From Deltaproteobacteria bacterium (GTDB lineage: Bacteria; Desulfobacterota; Binatia; UBA12015), in the NCBI GenBank assembly GCA_029262355.1, contig JAJCZO010000273.1, positions 1 through 64,000 on the forward strand: a stretch of 64,000 nucleotides of DNA. Direction: 5' to 3'. Position numbers and translations under genes: made by a program. Below, piece by piece: positions 17,572 to 26,730 of this stretch (within the stretch, counting starts at the first letter, position 1; every line of letters starts with the position of its first letter). The notes under the pieces are model-generated. The model did not search any database. It was not told the DNA's origin and saw only the letters and a program-made list of their open reading frames with translations.

Positions 17572-18951
17572 CTAGAGCAACGTGCCGGCCAACAGCAACG
17601 ATGCGACTGTGAAGTAAATGAGAATCCCGGTGACATCGACGAGCGTCGCCACGAACGGGGTCGATGACGCCGCGGGATCAGCCCCGAACCAGCGCAGAAT
17701 GAACGGCAGCATCGAACCCGACAGGGTTCCGGTGAGAACGACCCCGACCAACGCGATACCGATCGTCATCCCCAGCGGCAGCCAGTGTTCGCCGTACGTG
17801 CCGAACATCTGCTGCCACAGGAAGACACGGGCCAGCCCGATCGTGCCCAGCAAGGTCCCGAGCGCGAGCCCCGACTGCAGCTCCCTCCAGAAGACTCGCT
17901 TCCAGTGATGCTGCTCGACTTCACCCAGCGCCATCGCGCGAATCACGAACGTCGCGGTCTGCGAGCCGCTATTGCCACCACTGGAGATGATCAACGGAAT
18001 GAACAGCGCGAGAACCACAGCCTGCGCGAGCTGCGCCTCGTAGGCGGCAATCGCCGACGCGGTCAGCATCTCTCCGAGGAACAACAGTACGAGCCATCGC
18101 CCGCGCTTCTGGATCAAGCCCCACACCGGCACGTCGAGATACGGATCGTCGAGAGGCTCGGAACCACCGATTTTCTGAATGTCCTCGGTGGCCTCTTCCT
18201 CGGCGACGTCGAGGACGTCATCCACCGTTACGATGCCGATCAGGTTGCCCTCGGAATCGGTCACGGGCAACGCGATCCGATCGTATTCGCGGAAGATCTC
18301 GATCGCGTTCTCCTGATCGGCCGTCGCCTTCAGCGCAACGAACGAGCTGTCCGTGAGTTCGCTGATCTTGGTGTCCTTCGGCGCCAACAAGAGCTCGCGA
18401 ATCCGCAGGTCGTCGATCAAGTGACCGTTGTCGTCGACCACGTAGATGACGTTCAATGTCTCTTTGTCTTGTCCGAAACGTCGGATGTGCTCGAGCACTC
18501 GCTCGACCGTCCAGTGCGGTTCGACCGAGACGTAGTCGGGTGTCATCAGACGACCGATGGAGTCTTCCGGATAACCGAGCAGCCACGACGCGACCTTCCG
18601 CTCCTCCGTCGTCAGGTTGTTCAGCAACTGGCGCGTGACGGTCGCAGGCAGCTCTTCGAGGAGCGCCGTACGATCATCCGGAGACATGTCGTTCAGGATC
18701 GCGGTGACCTGCTCCTCTGCGAGGCGAGCCACCAGCTCCTTTTGAGGCTCTGGCTCCAGATACTCGAACGTTTCCGTCGCGAGTGCACGCGGCAGGATGC
18801 GGAATACGAGGGCTTGCTGATCCGGTGGCAGCTCGCCAACCAGATCTGCGATCTCGGGCGTCTCGAGACGAGAGAGGGCTTCACGCAATCCCGCGAAGTC
18901 GCGGCGCGTTAGGTACTCCTCGATTTCGGGCGCAATCAGCTGGCCAAGCAT
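17572..18951 (-). CDS. mgtE: Magnesium transporter MgtE
   Basis: At 459 residues this is a full-length MgtE. It has the N-terminal helical superhelix (about 10-130, containing MSPDDRTALLEELP), a pair of CBS domains (about 140-260), the connecting helix and five membrane helices. The pore helix motif reads ISSGGNSGSQTATFVIRAMA. MgtE is a Mg2+-gated channel in the inner membrane; the cytoplasmic domains close it when Mg2+ is high. It is immediately upstream (21 bp) of the small lipoprotein on the same strand, but the functions look unrelated. No M-box riboswitch is visible upstream. Confidence 0.92.
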   Translation of the reverse strand: MLGQLIAPEIEEYLTRRDFAGLREALSRLETPEIADLVGELPPDQQALVFRILPRALATETFEYLEPEPQKELVARLAEEQVTAILNDMSPDDRTALLEELPATVTRQLLNNLTTEERKVASWLLGYPEDSIGRLMTPDYVSVEPHWTVERVLEHIRRFGQDKETLNVIYVVDDNGHLIDDLRIRELLLAPKDTKISELTDSSFVALKATADQENAIEIFREYDRIALPVTDSEGNLIGIVTVDDVLDVAEEEATEDIQKIGGSEPLDDPYLDVPVWGLIQKRGRWLVLLFLGEMLTASAIAAYEAQLAQAVVLALFIPLIISSGGNSGSQTATFVIRAMALGEVEQHHWKRVFWRELQSGLALGTLLGTIGLARVFLWQQMFGTYGEHWLPLGMTIGIALVGVVLTGTLSGSMLPFILRWFGADPAASSTPFVATLVDVTGILIYFTVASLLLAGTLL

Positions 18952-19063
18952 GGCGGTTTCCGATGACGAGATCGCGCGAGAGGCGCGGAAAAGCTCCCTC
19001 CTGATACGAGAGCGCGAGCGGACATTCGAGAGGAGGCGGCGAAAAAAGCCGGGGAGGGCAGCG

Positions 19064-21307
19064 TCAGGACGGACCGTAGGTCCGTCGGGCGATGCCCTTG
19101 GGCTTGCGTTTGCGCAGCCGGGTCGCGGAGCGCAAGCGCTTCTCTGCTCGCTCGATCAGGACTTCCTGCGAGCCAAGCTCATCGGCCTTCTTGGGTGTCA
19201 GCTGCGTGTAGTTGCCTTCGGCATCCATCTCCCACGCGCTGCGCTGGTCGCCCAGCTGAAGGTCGAGAATCGACTGAATCTCCGCGCGGTGACGCGGATC
19301 ATCCACCGGACACAGCACCTCGACGCGGCTCTCGAGGTTTCGCTTCATGCAGTCGGCGGAGCCAATCCAATACTCCGGCTCGCCCCCTCCCTCGAAATGC
19401 ACGACCCGGGTGTGCTCCAAGAACCTCCCCACGATGCTCACGACCCGAACGTTCTCCGTGAGCCCGGGGAGGCCCGGGCGGAGCCGACACGTGTCGCGCA
19501 CCAGGAGATCGATTTTCACCCCCACGAGAGCCGCCTCGTAGAGGGCACGAGTCACCTCGACGTCCTCCAGGGCGTTCATCTTCATCTGGACGCCGGCTGG
19601 GCGGCCCGCCTTGTGGTGCTCGACCTCCTTCTCGATGCGCGAGATGAGCCCCTGCTTGAGGGTCGTCGGCGCGAGCAGGAGGCGCTTGTACCGCCGGCGC
19701 GGCTTATAGCCGGTGGTGAGATAGTTGAAGAGCTCGGTGAGGTCTTCGCCGATCGCCTCGTCGCACGTGAGAAGTCCTAGGTCGGCATACATCCGCGCGG
19801 TCCCCGAGTGGTAGTTCCCGGTACCGATGTGGGCGTAACGTCGCAGCCCGGTATAATCTTGCCGGACGACGAGGATCGTCTTGCAGTGGGTCTTGAGCCC
19901 GACCACGCCGTAGGTGACGTGAATCCCGAATTCTTCGAGCCGGCTCGCCCACTGGATGTTGGACGACTCGTCGAACCGCGCCTTCAGCTCGACAACCACC
20001 GCGACCTGCTTGCCGTTGCGCGCCGCATCGATCAAGTAGTCGATCACCTTCGTCTCGGCCGACGTCCGATAGAGCGTCATCTTGATCGCGCGAACCTTCG
20101 GATCGTGGGCCGCCTCGTGGAGAAAGCGTTCGACCGAAGACGTGAAGGACTCATAGGGATGTTGCAGGAGGATCGAGCCGGCGTCTCGAATCACGTGAAA
20201 GATGCTTCGGTCCCGCGTGAGCTCGGGGTGATCGATCGGATGATGAGGCACGTCGTGTAACTCGGGGAGATCGAGGTTCGCGACTTCGAAGAAATCGGCA
20301 ACGCCGAGCCGGCCCTTCACCTCGGTCACATCGGCTACGTCCAGTCCCAGCTCGGCCGCGAGCATACTGGTGTGTTGTGCCGACATTCCCTCCCCAACCT
20401 GCATCCGGACGACGGGTGCGAACTTCCGGTCCCGAAGCTCGGACTCGATCAGGGCGAGCAGATCGTCGGCCTCTTCCTCGTCGCGCTCGGTGTTCGCGTT
20501 GCGCGTGACTCTGAAGAGCTCGGACACCTCGGCCTCCATCCCGGGGAAGAGCAGATCGAGGTTGTCGCCCATCACGTCTTCGAGGGGAACGAACACGTCA
20601 CGTCCGCCCACCCGAAGCATGCGGGGGATACCGCCCCCAACCGGCACTTTGACCCGCGCCAACGAGTGCACGGGCTCCTTCTGATAGCGCAACGTCACGA
20701 GTAGATTGAGCGACAAGTTCGACACGAACGGGAACGGATGTGCCGGGTCCATCGCCTGAGGTGTCACGAGCGGGTAGATCTCTTTCAAGTAGTGCTCGCG
20801 CAGCGCCGCCCGCTCCTTCTCCGACAGTTTGTCGACCGACGTGATTCGGATGCCGTGATCGCGCAGTACGCGACGCAACTCGTCGAGGACCTTGGAGCGC
20901 CGCCGATCGAGCCCACGCACGACGCGCCGGCAGGCGTCGATCTGCTCGGCCGGGGTCTGGCCGTCGACGGTAGGAAGGCGAACTCCCGCGGCGACCTGAT
21001 GTTTCAGACCACCGATGCGCTTCATGTAGAACTCGTCGAGATTCGAACTCACGATCGCCAGGAACTTGAGACGCTCGAGTGGCAGATTGCGCTCGTCTTC
21101 GGCCTCGCAAAGCACTCGGGAGCAGAAGGAGAGCCACGTCAGCTCGCGGTTCAGGTAGAACTCGGGTGCCGACAGATCGACCCCGCCGAGCCCATCCGCC
21201 GCACCGTGCGTAGGCACGGGCGCCTTCGGGGTCGCTGCCCCCTGCTCGCCCCGAGCTTTCCGCTCAGCGGATGCGCGAGCCTGTGCCAGCAGTTCCACCG
21301 TAGTCAT
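19064..21307 (-). CDS. ppk1: Polyphosphate kinase 1
   Basis: The 747-residue protein makes inorganic polyphosphate from ATP. It shows the N-domain start FYLNRELTWLSFCSRVL, the head-domain block FLAIVSSNLDEFYMKRIGGL, the kinase block YFEV-like region and GLKTHCKTILVVRQ with the catalytic histidine. The second half has IGTGNYHSGTARMYADLGLL and the C-terminal EVLCPVDDP block. The start at 21307 is preferred because GGAGGA lies eight bases upstream; the frame stays open for 278 more codons of unrelated sequence and crosses the divergent TPR gene. It shares a 162-bp divergent promoter region with that gene. No exopolyphosphatase gene is adjacent. Confidence 0.93.
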   Translation of the reverse strand: MTTVELLAQARASAERKARGEQGAATPKAPVPTHGAADGLGGVDLSAPEFYLNRELTWLSFCSRVLCEAEDERNLPLERLKFLAIVSSNLDEFYMKRIGGLKHQVAAGVRLPTVDGQTPAEQIDACRRVVRGLDRRRSKVLDELRRVLRDHGIRITSVDKLSEKERAALREHYLKEIYPLVTPQAMDPAHPFPFVSNLSLNLLVTLRYQKEPVHSLARVKVPVGGGIPRMLRVGGRDVFVPLEDVMGDNLDLLFPGMEAEVSELFRVTRNANTERDEEEADDLLALIESELRDRKFAPVVRMQVGEGMSAQHTSMLAAELGLDVADVTEVKGRLGVADFFEVANLDLPELHDVPHHPIDHPELTRDRSIFHVIRDAGSILLQHPYESFTSSVERFLHEAAHDPKVRAIKMTLYRTSAETKVIDYLIDAARNGKQVAVVVELKARFDESSNIQWASRLEEFGIHVTYGVVGLKTHCKTILVVRQDYTGLRRYAHIGTGNYHSGTARMYADLGLLTCDEAIGEDLTELFNYLTTGYKPRRRYKRLLLAPTTLKQGLISRIEKEVEHHKAGRPAGVQMKMNALEDVEVTRALYEAALVGVKIDLLVRDTCRLRPGLPGLTENVRVVSIVGRFLEHTRVVHFEGGGEPEYWIGSADCMKRNLESRVEVLCPVDDPRHRAEIQSILDLQLGDQRSAWEMDAEGNYTQLTPKKADELGSQEVLIERAEKRLRSATRLRKRKPKGIARRTYGPS

Positions 21308-21469
21308 CGCCAAGTTCCTCCGAAGCGCGGACCGGGGCTCCGACCCGCACCGGCCAGTATCGAGGCCCGGCCGAGCGAAGTCGAGTCCCGCCGAATCTCC
21401 GGCCATGGGAAGACGGAAACTACCGCCGACACTCGACAATCCGCCCCCGCCCCGTAAGATGACCGAACG

Positions 21470-22276
21470 GTGACTGGTCTCGACGCGCACACCCCGAACC
21501 CCGGCCGCCGCTGGCACGCCGGCCGGGCCCTCCTGACCCTCATGGTCGCCCTTGGGCTCTCGATCGGCGGATGCTCCGCCAAGAAGCCTTCGCCCGAGCC
21601 CACCGACGGCCCCGACAAGGCGGAGCAGCACTTCCTGGCCGCCAAAGCGTTGTCCGCCGAGGGGCGTCACCTCGAGGCGATCGACGAGTATCGCGAGGTC
21701 GTCAAGCTCGAACCGGAGTGGGCGGAGGCCTGGTACAACGCGGGCAACGAGTTCTACCGCACGCGCGACATCGATCGCGCCGCGAAGTTCTACGAGCACG
21801 CGATCAAGGTCGATCCCACCCACCTGAAGTCGTACAACAACCTCGGCATCGTCCTGACCGACTTGGGACAGACGAAGAAAGCGATCAAAGTCCTGCAGAG
21901 GGTCACCGCGATCGACCCTGGCTACGTGAAGGCATGGATCAGTCTCGGCCTCGCCTACCACGCAGCCGAGCAGTATCCGAAGGCCGCGATGACCTTCAAA
22001 GAGGCGATTCGCATCAACCCGGAGACGGCCGACGCGTACGCGAACCTCGGCAACACGTACGCCGTCCAGGAGCTGTACGTCGAGGCGGTCGAAGCCTATC
22101 GGCGGGCCCTGCGGCTGAACGGCAGCGACGCCAACACGCACTACAATCTGGGGAGCACCTATACCCGCATGGGGCGTATGTCGGATGCCGCAGTACAGGT
22201 CGAAGCCCTGGAGATGCTCGACCCCCTGAGGGCAGACTCGCTACGACGTCGGATCAGCCTTGGACCTCCCCTCTGA
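21470..22276 (+). CDS. TPR-repeat lipoprotein
   Basis: This 268-residue protein starts with GTG. It has a twin-basic start followed by a hydrophobic helix and a lipobox IGGC, so it is a lipoprotein. About five TPR repeats follow (residues 48-250), with classical W/LG/Y/A/F/A/P spacing such as AEAWYNAGNEFYRTRDIDRA and VKAWISLGLAYHAAEQYPKA. TPR lipoproteins usually scaffold envelope complexes. It overlaps the start of the next gene by 17 bp if that gene begins at 22260, so the two may be coupled. Confidence 0.82.
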   Translation: MTGLDAHTPNPGRRWHAGRALLTLMVALGLSIGGCSAKKPSPEPTDGPDKAEQHFLAAKALSAEGRHLEAIDEYREVVKLEPEWAEAWYNAGNEFYRTRDIDRAAKFYEHAIKVDPTHLKSYNNLGIVLTDLGQTKKAIKVLQRVTAIDPGYVKAWISLGLAYHAAEQYPKAAMTFKEAIRINPETADAYANLGNTYAVQELYVEAVEAYRRALRLNGSDANTHYNLGSTYTRMGRMSDAAVQVEALEMLDPLRADSLRRRISLGPPL

Positions 22277-23312
22277 GGGCCGTCCGCGTTCGGGCAGGAC
22301 GATCCGAGCACCGCGCAACACAACGGCGATCCGAAACGCACGACTCGCCCTCGCCGCGATGACGCTCCTTTGGGCCGGAGTCGCACGAGCCGATCCACCG
22401 GGCTCCTCTCCCACACCCAGCGCCACACCAGATCCCACAGCGGAAATCGCGATCGAACGAGACGTCGTGTTCGCGGTCGTGGGGGGGCAGCCGCTGCACC
22501 TCGACATCTACCGACGCAAGGACACCGGCGACGAGAAGCATCCCGTCCTGCTCTTCTTTCACGGCGGCGGCTGGACATCCGGCGGGCGACGCGACGCCGT
22601 CCCGGAAGACGACCCCCGAATGCGGGGACGGGGGCCGGGCTGGGACAAGGCGTGGCCGAGCATGCTGCCCTACGTGCGGCGCGGAATGACCTTGGTCACG
22701 GCGGATTATCGGCTGGCCCCAAGAGCCCCGGAACCCGCCGCCATCGAGGATGCATTTCGCGCGCTCGCCTGGGTCGGCCGCAACGGAGCGGAGCATGGGC
22801 TGGACCCTGCCCGCGTCGTGCTGGCCGGCGTATCGGCCGGTGGGCATCTCGCCCTGATGCTCGGGCTGACCGAAGCGAGCGGCACGTTCTTTCCGGTCTC
22901 CGAGCTTGGCGATCCCCGCCCCTCGGTCCGCGGGGTGATCGACTTCTACGGGGTCAGTGACGTGACGGACCTCCTCGTTGGACCGAACGCGCGACCGTTC
23001 ACGGCACAGTGGGTTCCGACCGCGAGCGCCCCGAGAGCGCGGCGCCTCTCGCCGCTCACCTACATCCATTCCGGCGCACCGCCGATTCTGATCGTGCACG
23101 GAGACGCCGACGGCGTCGTGCCGTACGACCAATCTCGACGACTCGCGCGTGCGCTTGAAGCGGCGGGCGACCGGGTCGAGTTCGTCACACTCCGCGGCGC
23201 AGACCACGGCTGGTTCGAGTCGGACGAGCTGGCGGAGATCGAAGCGGCGGTGCTCGGCTTCCTCGACGGCCTCGGTCTCCTCACCCGCGCGCCGAGCCCA
23301 CCCCACAGCTGA
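22260..23312 (+). CDS. Secreted alpha/beta-hydrolase (esterase/lipase)
   Basis: The protein has the hormone-sensitive-lipase-like esterase pattern: HGGGW (101-105) forms the oxyanion hole, GVSAGGH holds the nucleophile Ser192, and VHGDADGVVP and GADHGWFE supply the Asp and His. It should cleave carboxyl esters outside the cytoplasm, because a signal peptide ends at about residue 44 (GVARADPPG). The start is uncertain. TTG at 22260 gives a long N-terminus with a complete signal peptide; the only in-frame ATG (22359) would leave a short hydrophobic stub. No strong ribosome site marks either. The convergent neighbour at 23347 is unrelated. Confidence 0.82.
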   Translation: MDLPSEGRPRSGRTIRAPRNTTAIRNARLALAAMTLLWAGVARADPPGSSPTPSATPDPTAEIAIERDVVFAVVGGQPLHLDIYRRKDTGDEKHPVLLFFHGGGWTSGGRRDAVPEDDPRMRGRGPGWDKAWPSMLPYVRRGMTLVTADYRLAPRAPEPAAIEDAFRALAWVGRNGAEHGLDPARVVLAGVSAGGHLALMLGLTEASGTFFPVSELGDPRPSVRGVIDFYGVSDVTDLLVGPNARPFTAQWVPTASAPRARRLSPLTYIHSGAPPILIVHGDADGVVPYDQSRRLARALEAAGDRVEFVTLRGADHGWFESDELAEIEAAVLGFLDGLGLLTRAPSPPHS

Positions 23313-23317
23313 CCCGC

Positions 23318-23333
23318 GGGCGACGCATCGCCC
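23318..23333. terminator. Hairpin between convergent genes
   Basis: GGGCGA (23318-23323) pairs with TCGCCC (23328-23333) around the loop CGCA. It sits in the 34-bp gap between the convergent esterase and adenylate cyclase genes and could serve both. No T-run is present, so the call is tentative. Confidence 0.3.
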
Positions 23334-23346
23334 CCCGCGCCGCGCT

Positions 23347-25701
23347 TCACCTCCGGGTGACCGCGGGATCTCCAGGTAACAGACGGAACGCGGCCTGCGC
23401 TTGATGAAACCCCTTCAGCGTGAGCTCGCCCGCTGCCTCCGTGCGGTGCCCGTCGCGCAGCTCACTGCGCACGCGGGCCGTGATGAGGATCTCGCCGGGC
23501 GCGGCCGCGTCGCTGAGGCGGGCCGCCAGGTTCGTCACGTTCCCGATCACTCCGTAGTCGCGTCGCCCCTCGTACCCAATGAAGCCGCACGTCGCGTAGC
23601 CGGAGTGGATCCCCATACCCACGTCGATGTCGTACCCCTTGCGGGTCCACTCCTCGCGCAGCCGGCGCACGTCCTCTTCGATGGCCAGAGCCATTCCCAC
23701 CGCGCGCTCCGCGTGGTCGGGCTGTTCGACGGGGTCGTTGAAGAACACCATGATCCCGTCGCCGGTGAAGCGCTCGACCGTACCCGCGAACTCCGCGATT
23801 CGCCGCCCCGTCGCGGCGTGGAACTGACTCAGCGTCGCCATCACCTCCTCGGGCTCGACGCTCTCGGAGAACGAGGTGAAGCCCCGCAGATCGGCGAAGA
23901 AGACGGTGACGATCTTTCGTTGGCTGCGCAGCTCAGCCGCGCCACCCCGGGCCATGACCTGGTCGATGATCTGCGGCGGAAAGAAGCGCTTGAGATCTGC
24001 GAACTCCAGTTCACGAGCGTGCAGCATCTCGGTCGCCTGCACACGCAGGATCGCCTGAGACGCCTGGAAGGTCACGGCTCCCAGGGCGAGAATCTCGGCC
24101 ATCTCGTACACGTCGCCCCGAGGACGCGGCCCCGGGCCCAGCGCGCCGATTACGCGCTGGTGGTGACGAATCGGCAGGAGAATGTCGACGCCCAGGCAGT
24201 CGAAGCCCTCGACGCATTCCGCCTGCACGCTCGCGTAATGGGGATCGACGGCTACGCGGTCCCGCACCACCTCCCGCCGAGTGGCCTTGAGCAACTCGAT
24301 CAGAGGGTGATTCGCCATCGATGCCACGTCCGCCAAGACCGCGACGCCATTCGTTCGCAGAACCCCCGCGGGGGCGAGCGGTGCCCCGGGAAAGATCATG
24401 ACGACGGCACCGGTCGCATCACACAGGCGGCGCGGGGCGTCGGCCAAGACGTCGAGCACTTCTTCCATGGTGGTCGACGCTTCGACCTCCCCGCCGAGCT
24501 CCCGGATGATCTCGGGGAACTGAGCGCGCTTCGGATACAGGCGCGCGCGAAGATAGGCGTCGAACTGGGGCCAAAAATACAGAACCGGAAAGATCAGGAC
24601 GACGACCAGCCACGGATTTCCAGCCATGAGCACGGCGCCAATCGTCGTCAAGGCCATCACCGCGAGGGTGTAGAGGACCGCCTCCTGAACGGCGACACGC
24701 GCATTCATGATTTCGTGCCGCAACGTGATCCGCGACAGCGCAATCAAGAGGAAGCCCAGCGACCAGTAGGCATAGCGGCTGTCGAACGTCGCCGTGTCGA
24801 AGACCTCGCGCCCTAGTCCGAAGAGGGCTACGGGTGCGAGTCCAAAAAATGCACCGAGGAGGCAAATGCGCGCGCGCTGCGCGACCGCGGCATCGGCGCG
24901 AATCGCGAGAGCCGAGCTCCGCACGATCCAGAACGCGATCGCGCCGAGGAAGAGAACCGTCCCGACACCAGCAGAGATCCACATCAGGTCCGCGCTTCGC
25001 GAGAACCATGCGACCCAGCCGAGCGCGACCTTCGCGAACCCGAATGCGTAAAGAGCTCGGAGAACACCGCCCCGACCCCGAAGGAGAGGATGGACGACTG
25101 GGAAGGCGAGCGCGACGTGGACAGGTGCCACGTCCGACAAGCCGAACACCGTCGCTGCGTATAGATACAGTGAAGCCTTCTCTTCCAGGCCCGGCAGGAG
25201 CTGCGTGGTCAAGAGGCCTCCAGCCACCGACGACACGACGAGGAGAGCCCAACTCTCGGGCTCGTAGGGTCGCAGCAAGAAGGTGGTCAGGCCGAGCACG
25301 AGGAACAAGAGGGCGATCAGATCCGTGCCGCCCTCGGTAAAGGCGACGCCGGACCACGTCCAGCGCTCTACTTCAATCGAGACGGATGCCGGCCTGCCGC
25401 CCGGTCGCACGAAGTCGAGCGTATTCGTTCCGCCGAGCTCTCGATCGACGACGCCGGGCTCCGCGATCCGCGAAACGCCGACTCCATTGATCTTCACGAG
25501 CCGACCGCCACCGCGCAGTCCGGCATCCGAGGCCGCATGCGTCGTCGGTGACACCGCGGCGCGATCGAGACGCCAGCCTACGGTGGGCGCCCCTACCCTC
25601 TCGACCTTGTCCACAGCCGAGAGGGCGACGCCCACGGCATACATGCCGACGAGGAGAGCGAAGAGGGCCTTCTGGCCAAGGGTGCCGTCGCGGAACTGCA
25701 T
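23347..25701 (-). CDS. Membrane adenylate/guanylate cyclase with PDZ-like, GAF and cyclase domains
   Basis: The 784-residue protein has a first membrane helix (10-30), then a PDZ-like segment (GLRGGGRLVKINGVGVSRI at about 62-80). Several membrane helices (roughly 120-370) and a GAF-like cytoplasmic domain (about 390-540) follow. The C-terminal class III cyclase domain is complete: FFADLRGFTSFSE, TGDGIMVFFND and GNVTNLAARLSDAAAPGE carry the two metal-binding Asp and the catalytic Asn and Arg. It should make cAMP or cGMP in response to a signal sensed at the membrane or by the GAF domain. This is the second cyclase in the window, with a different architecture from the one at the left edge. Confidence 0.9.
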   Translation of the reverse strand: MQFRDGTLGQKALFALLVGMYAVGVALSAVDKVERVGAPTVGWRLDRAAVSPTTHAASDAGLRGGGRLVKINGVGVSRIAEPGVVDRELGGTNTLDFVRPGGRPASVSIEVERWTWSGVAFTEGGTDLIALLFLVLGLTTFLLRPYEPESWALLVVSSVAGGLLTTQLLPGLEEKASLYLYAATVFGLSDVAPVHVALAFPVVHPLLRGRGGVLRALYAFGFAKVALGWVAWFSRSADLMWISAGVGTVLFLGAIAFWIVRSSALAIRADAAVAQRARICLLGAFFGLAPVALFGLGREVFDTATFDSRYAYWSLGFLLIALSRITLRHEIMNARVAVQEAVLYTLAVMALTTIGAVLMAGNPWLVVVLIFPVLYFWPQFDAYLRARLYPKRAQFPEIIRELGGEVEASTTMEEVLDVLADAPRRLCDATGAVVMIFPGAPLAPAGVLRTNGVAVLADVASMANHPLIELLKATRREVVRDRVAVDPHYASVQAECVEGFDCLGVDILLPIRHHQRVIGALGPGPRPRGDVYEMAEILALGAVTFQASQAILRVQATEMLHARELEFADLKRFFPPQIIDQVMARGGAAELRSQRKIVTVFFADLRGFTSFSESVEPEEVMATLSQFHAATGRRIAEFAGTVERFTGDGIMVFFNDPVEQPDHAERAVGMALAIEEDVRRLREEWTRKGYDIDVGMGIHSGYATCGFIGYEGRRDYGVIGNVTNLAARLSDAAAPGEILITARVRSELRDGHRTEAAGELTLKGFHQAQAAFRLLPGDPAVTRR

Positions 25702-25798
25702 GAGAATCGCGCGCGTACTTGTATCACTATTGGCGTAGCGCGGCGATCGGGCTCACCAGGCCGGGTGTCGACGGCGGCTATACCCGCCCCCACGGCGC

Positions 25799-26656
25799 TC
25801 ACGCTCGCGAGATCATCGAGGCGACGATCGCGTCGACGGCGCGCGCGGGGAGAAGTCGCGTCATCCAACGGGTCATCTTCGCGTCGTTGCCCACCTGGTA
25901 TCGCAGCTTCGGGCGACGTCCCGTCAGTCCTCGATACACGGCGTCGGCCACCGCGTCGGCGGAGATCGCTCCAGCAGCTTGCTTCTCGACGAAGGACTCG
26001 ACCCTGTCGAACATCTGGCCATAGAGCCCCACGGCTTCGGCCGGCAAGGCAGCACGTAACTCCTTCGTATGGGGACGGGCCTTGTCCCAAATTGGGGTGG
26101 CGATGGCACCGGGCTCGACAATCACGACCTGAATCCCCCACGGACGCAGCTCCCGGCGCAACGCATCGCTGATCGCCTCGAGGCCGAACTTCGAGGCGCA
26201 GTACGGAGCCATGAACGGCGTCGAGAGCAGGCCACTGTCGGAACTGATGTTCACGACCCGCCCGCCGGTGTGGCGAATCAGCGGCAAGAAGCCCTTCGTG
26301 ACCGCCACGGCACCGACCAGGTTCACCTCGAGCTGATACCGGAGCTGCTCGATGTCGAGGAACTCGAGGACACCACCAACCGCGACACCCGCATTGTTCA
26401 CCAAGCCCTGGAGGCCGTGCCCACCGGTCTCCGTCGAGACCTGCCCCACCGCGGCGGCGATGCTCGCCGCGTCGGTGACGTCGAGCAGCAGCGGCGTGAG
26501 CCGGGGCGAGGCGGTGTCCCGGAGCGCCTGCCCGTCGGCGAGCTTGCGAACGCCTGCGAAAACCCGGAAGCCTTCGCGATCGAGTCGAGAAGCCGCCGCG
26601 CGTCCGATGCCCGTCGAAGCTCCCGTTACGACCACAGCCGGATTCTCGGCGTTCAG
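25799..26656 (-). CDS. Short-chain dehydrogenase/reductase (SDR)
   Basis: This classical SDR has the cofactor motif TGASTGIG, the NNAG block (LVNNAGVAVGG) and the catalytic YCASK in APYCASKFGLEAI. A Rossmann NAD(P)H-dependent reaction on an alcohol or ketone is expected; the extended C-terminus resembles steroid/retinol-type SDRs. The start is unusual. No ATG, GTG or TTG occurs between the end of the MATE gene and the first strand except GTG 26635, which would start as M-VVTGAS. A CTG at 26656 is preceded by GGGGAG at good spacing. I use CTG 26656, but both are possible. The gene is 74 bp from the MATE gene on the same strand. Confidence 0.82.
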   Translation of the reverse strand: MNAENPAVVVTGASTGIGRAAASRLDREGFRVFAGVRKLADGQALRDTASPRLTPLLLDVTDAASIAAAVGQVSTETGGHGLQGLVNNAGVAVGGVLEFLDIEQLRYQLEVNLVGAVAVTKGFLPLIRHTGGRVVNISSDSGLLSTPFMAPYCASKFGLEAISDALRRELRPWGIQVVIVEPGAIATPIWDKARPHTKELRAALPAEAVGLYGQMFDRVESFVEKQAAGAISADAVADAVYRGLTGRRPKLRYQVGNDAKMTRWMTRLLPARAVDAIVASMISRA

Positions 26657-26730
26657 ACCGCTCCCCTTCGCCTCTTCCTTGCCCGAGCCACGCCAGAGCG
26701 CAACACGACCCGAAGAGGTCGGGCGACTGC

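Noticed and set aside
21308-22141. N-terminal extension of polyphosphate kinase over the TPR gene
   Set aside because: The extension has no similarity to the family, and a strong ribosome site marks the start at 21307.
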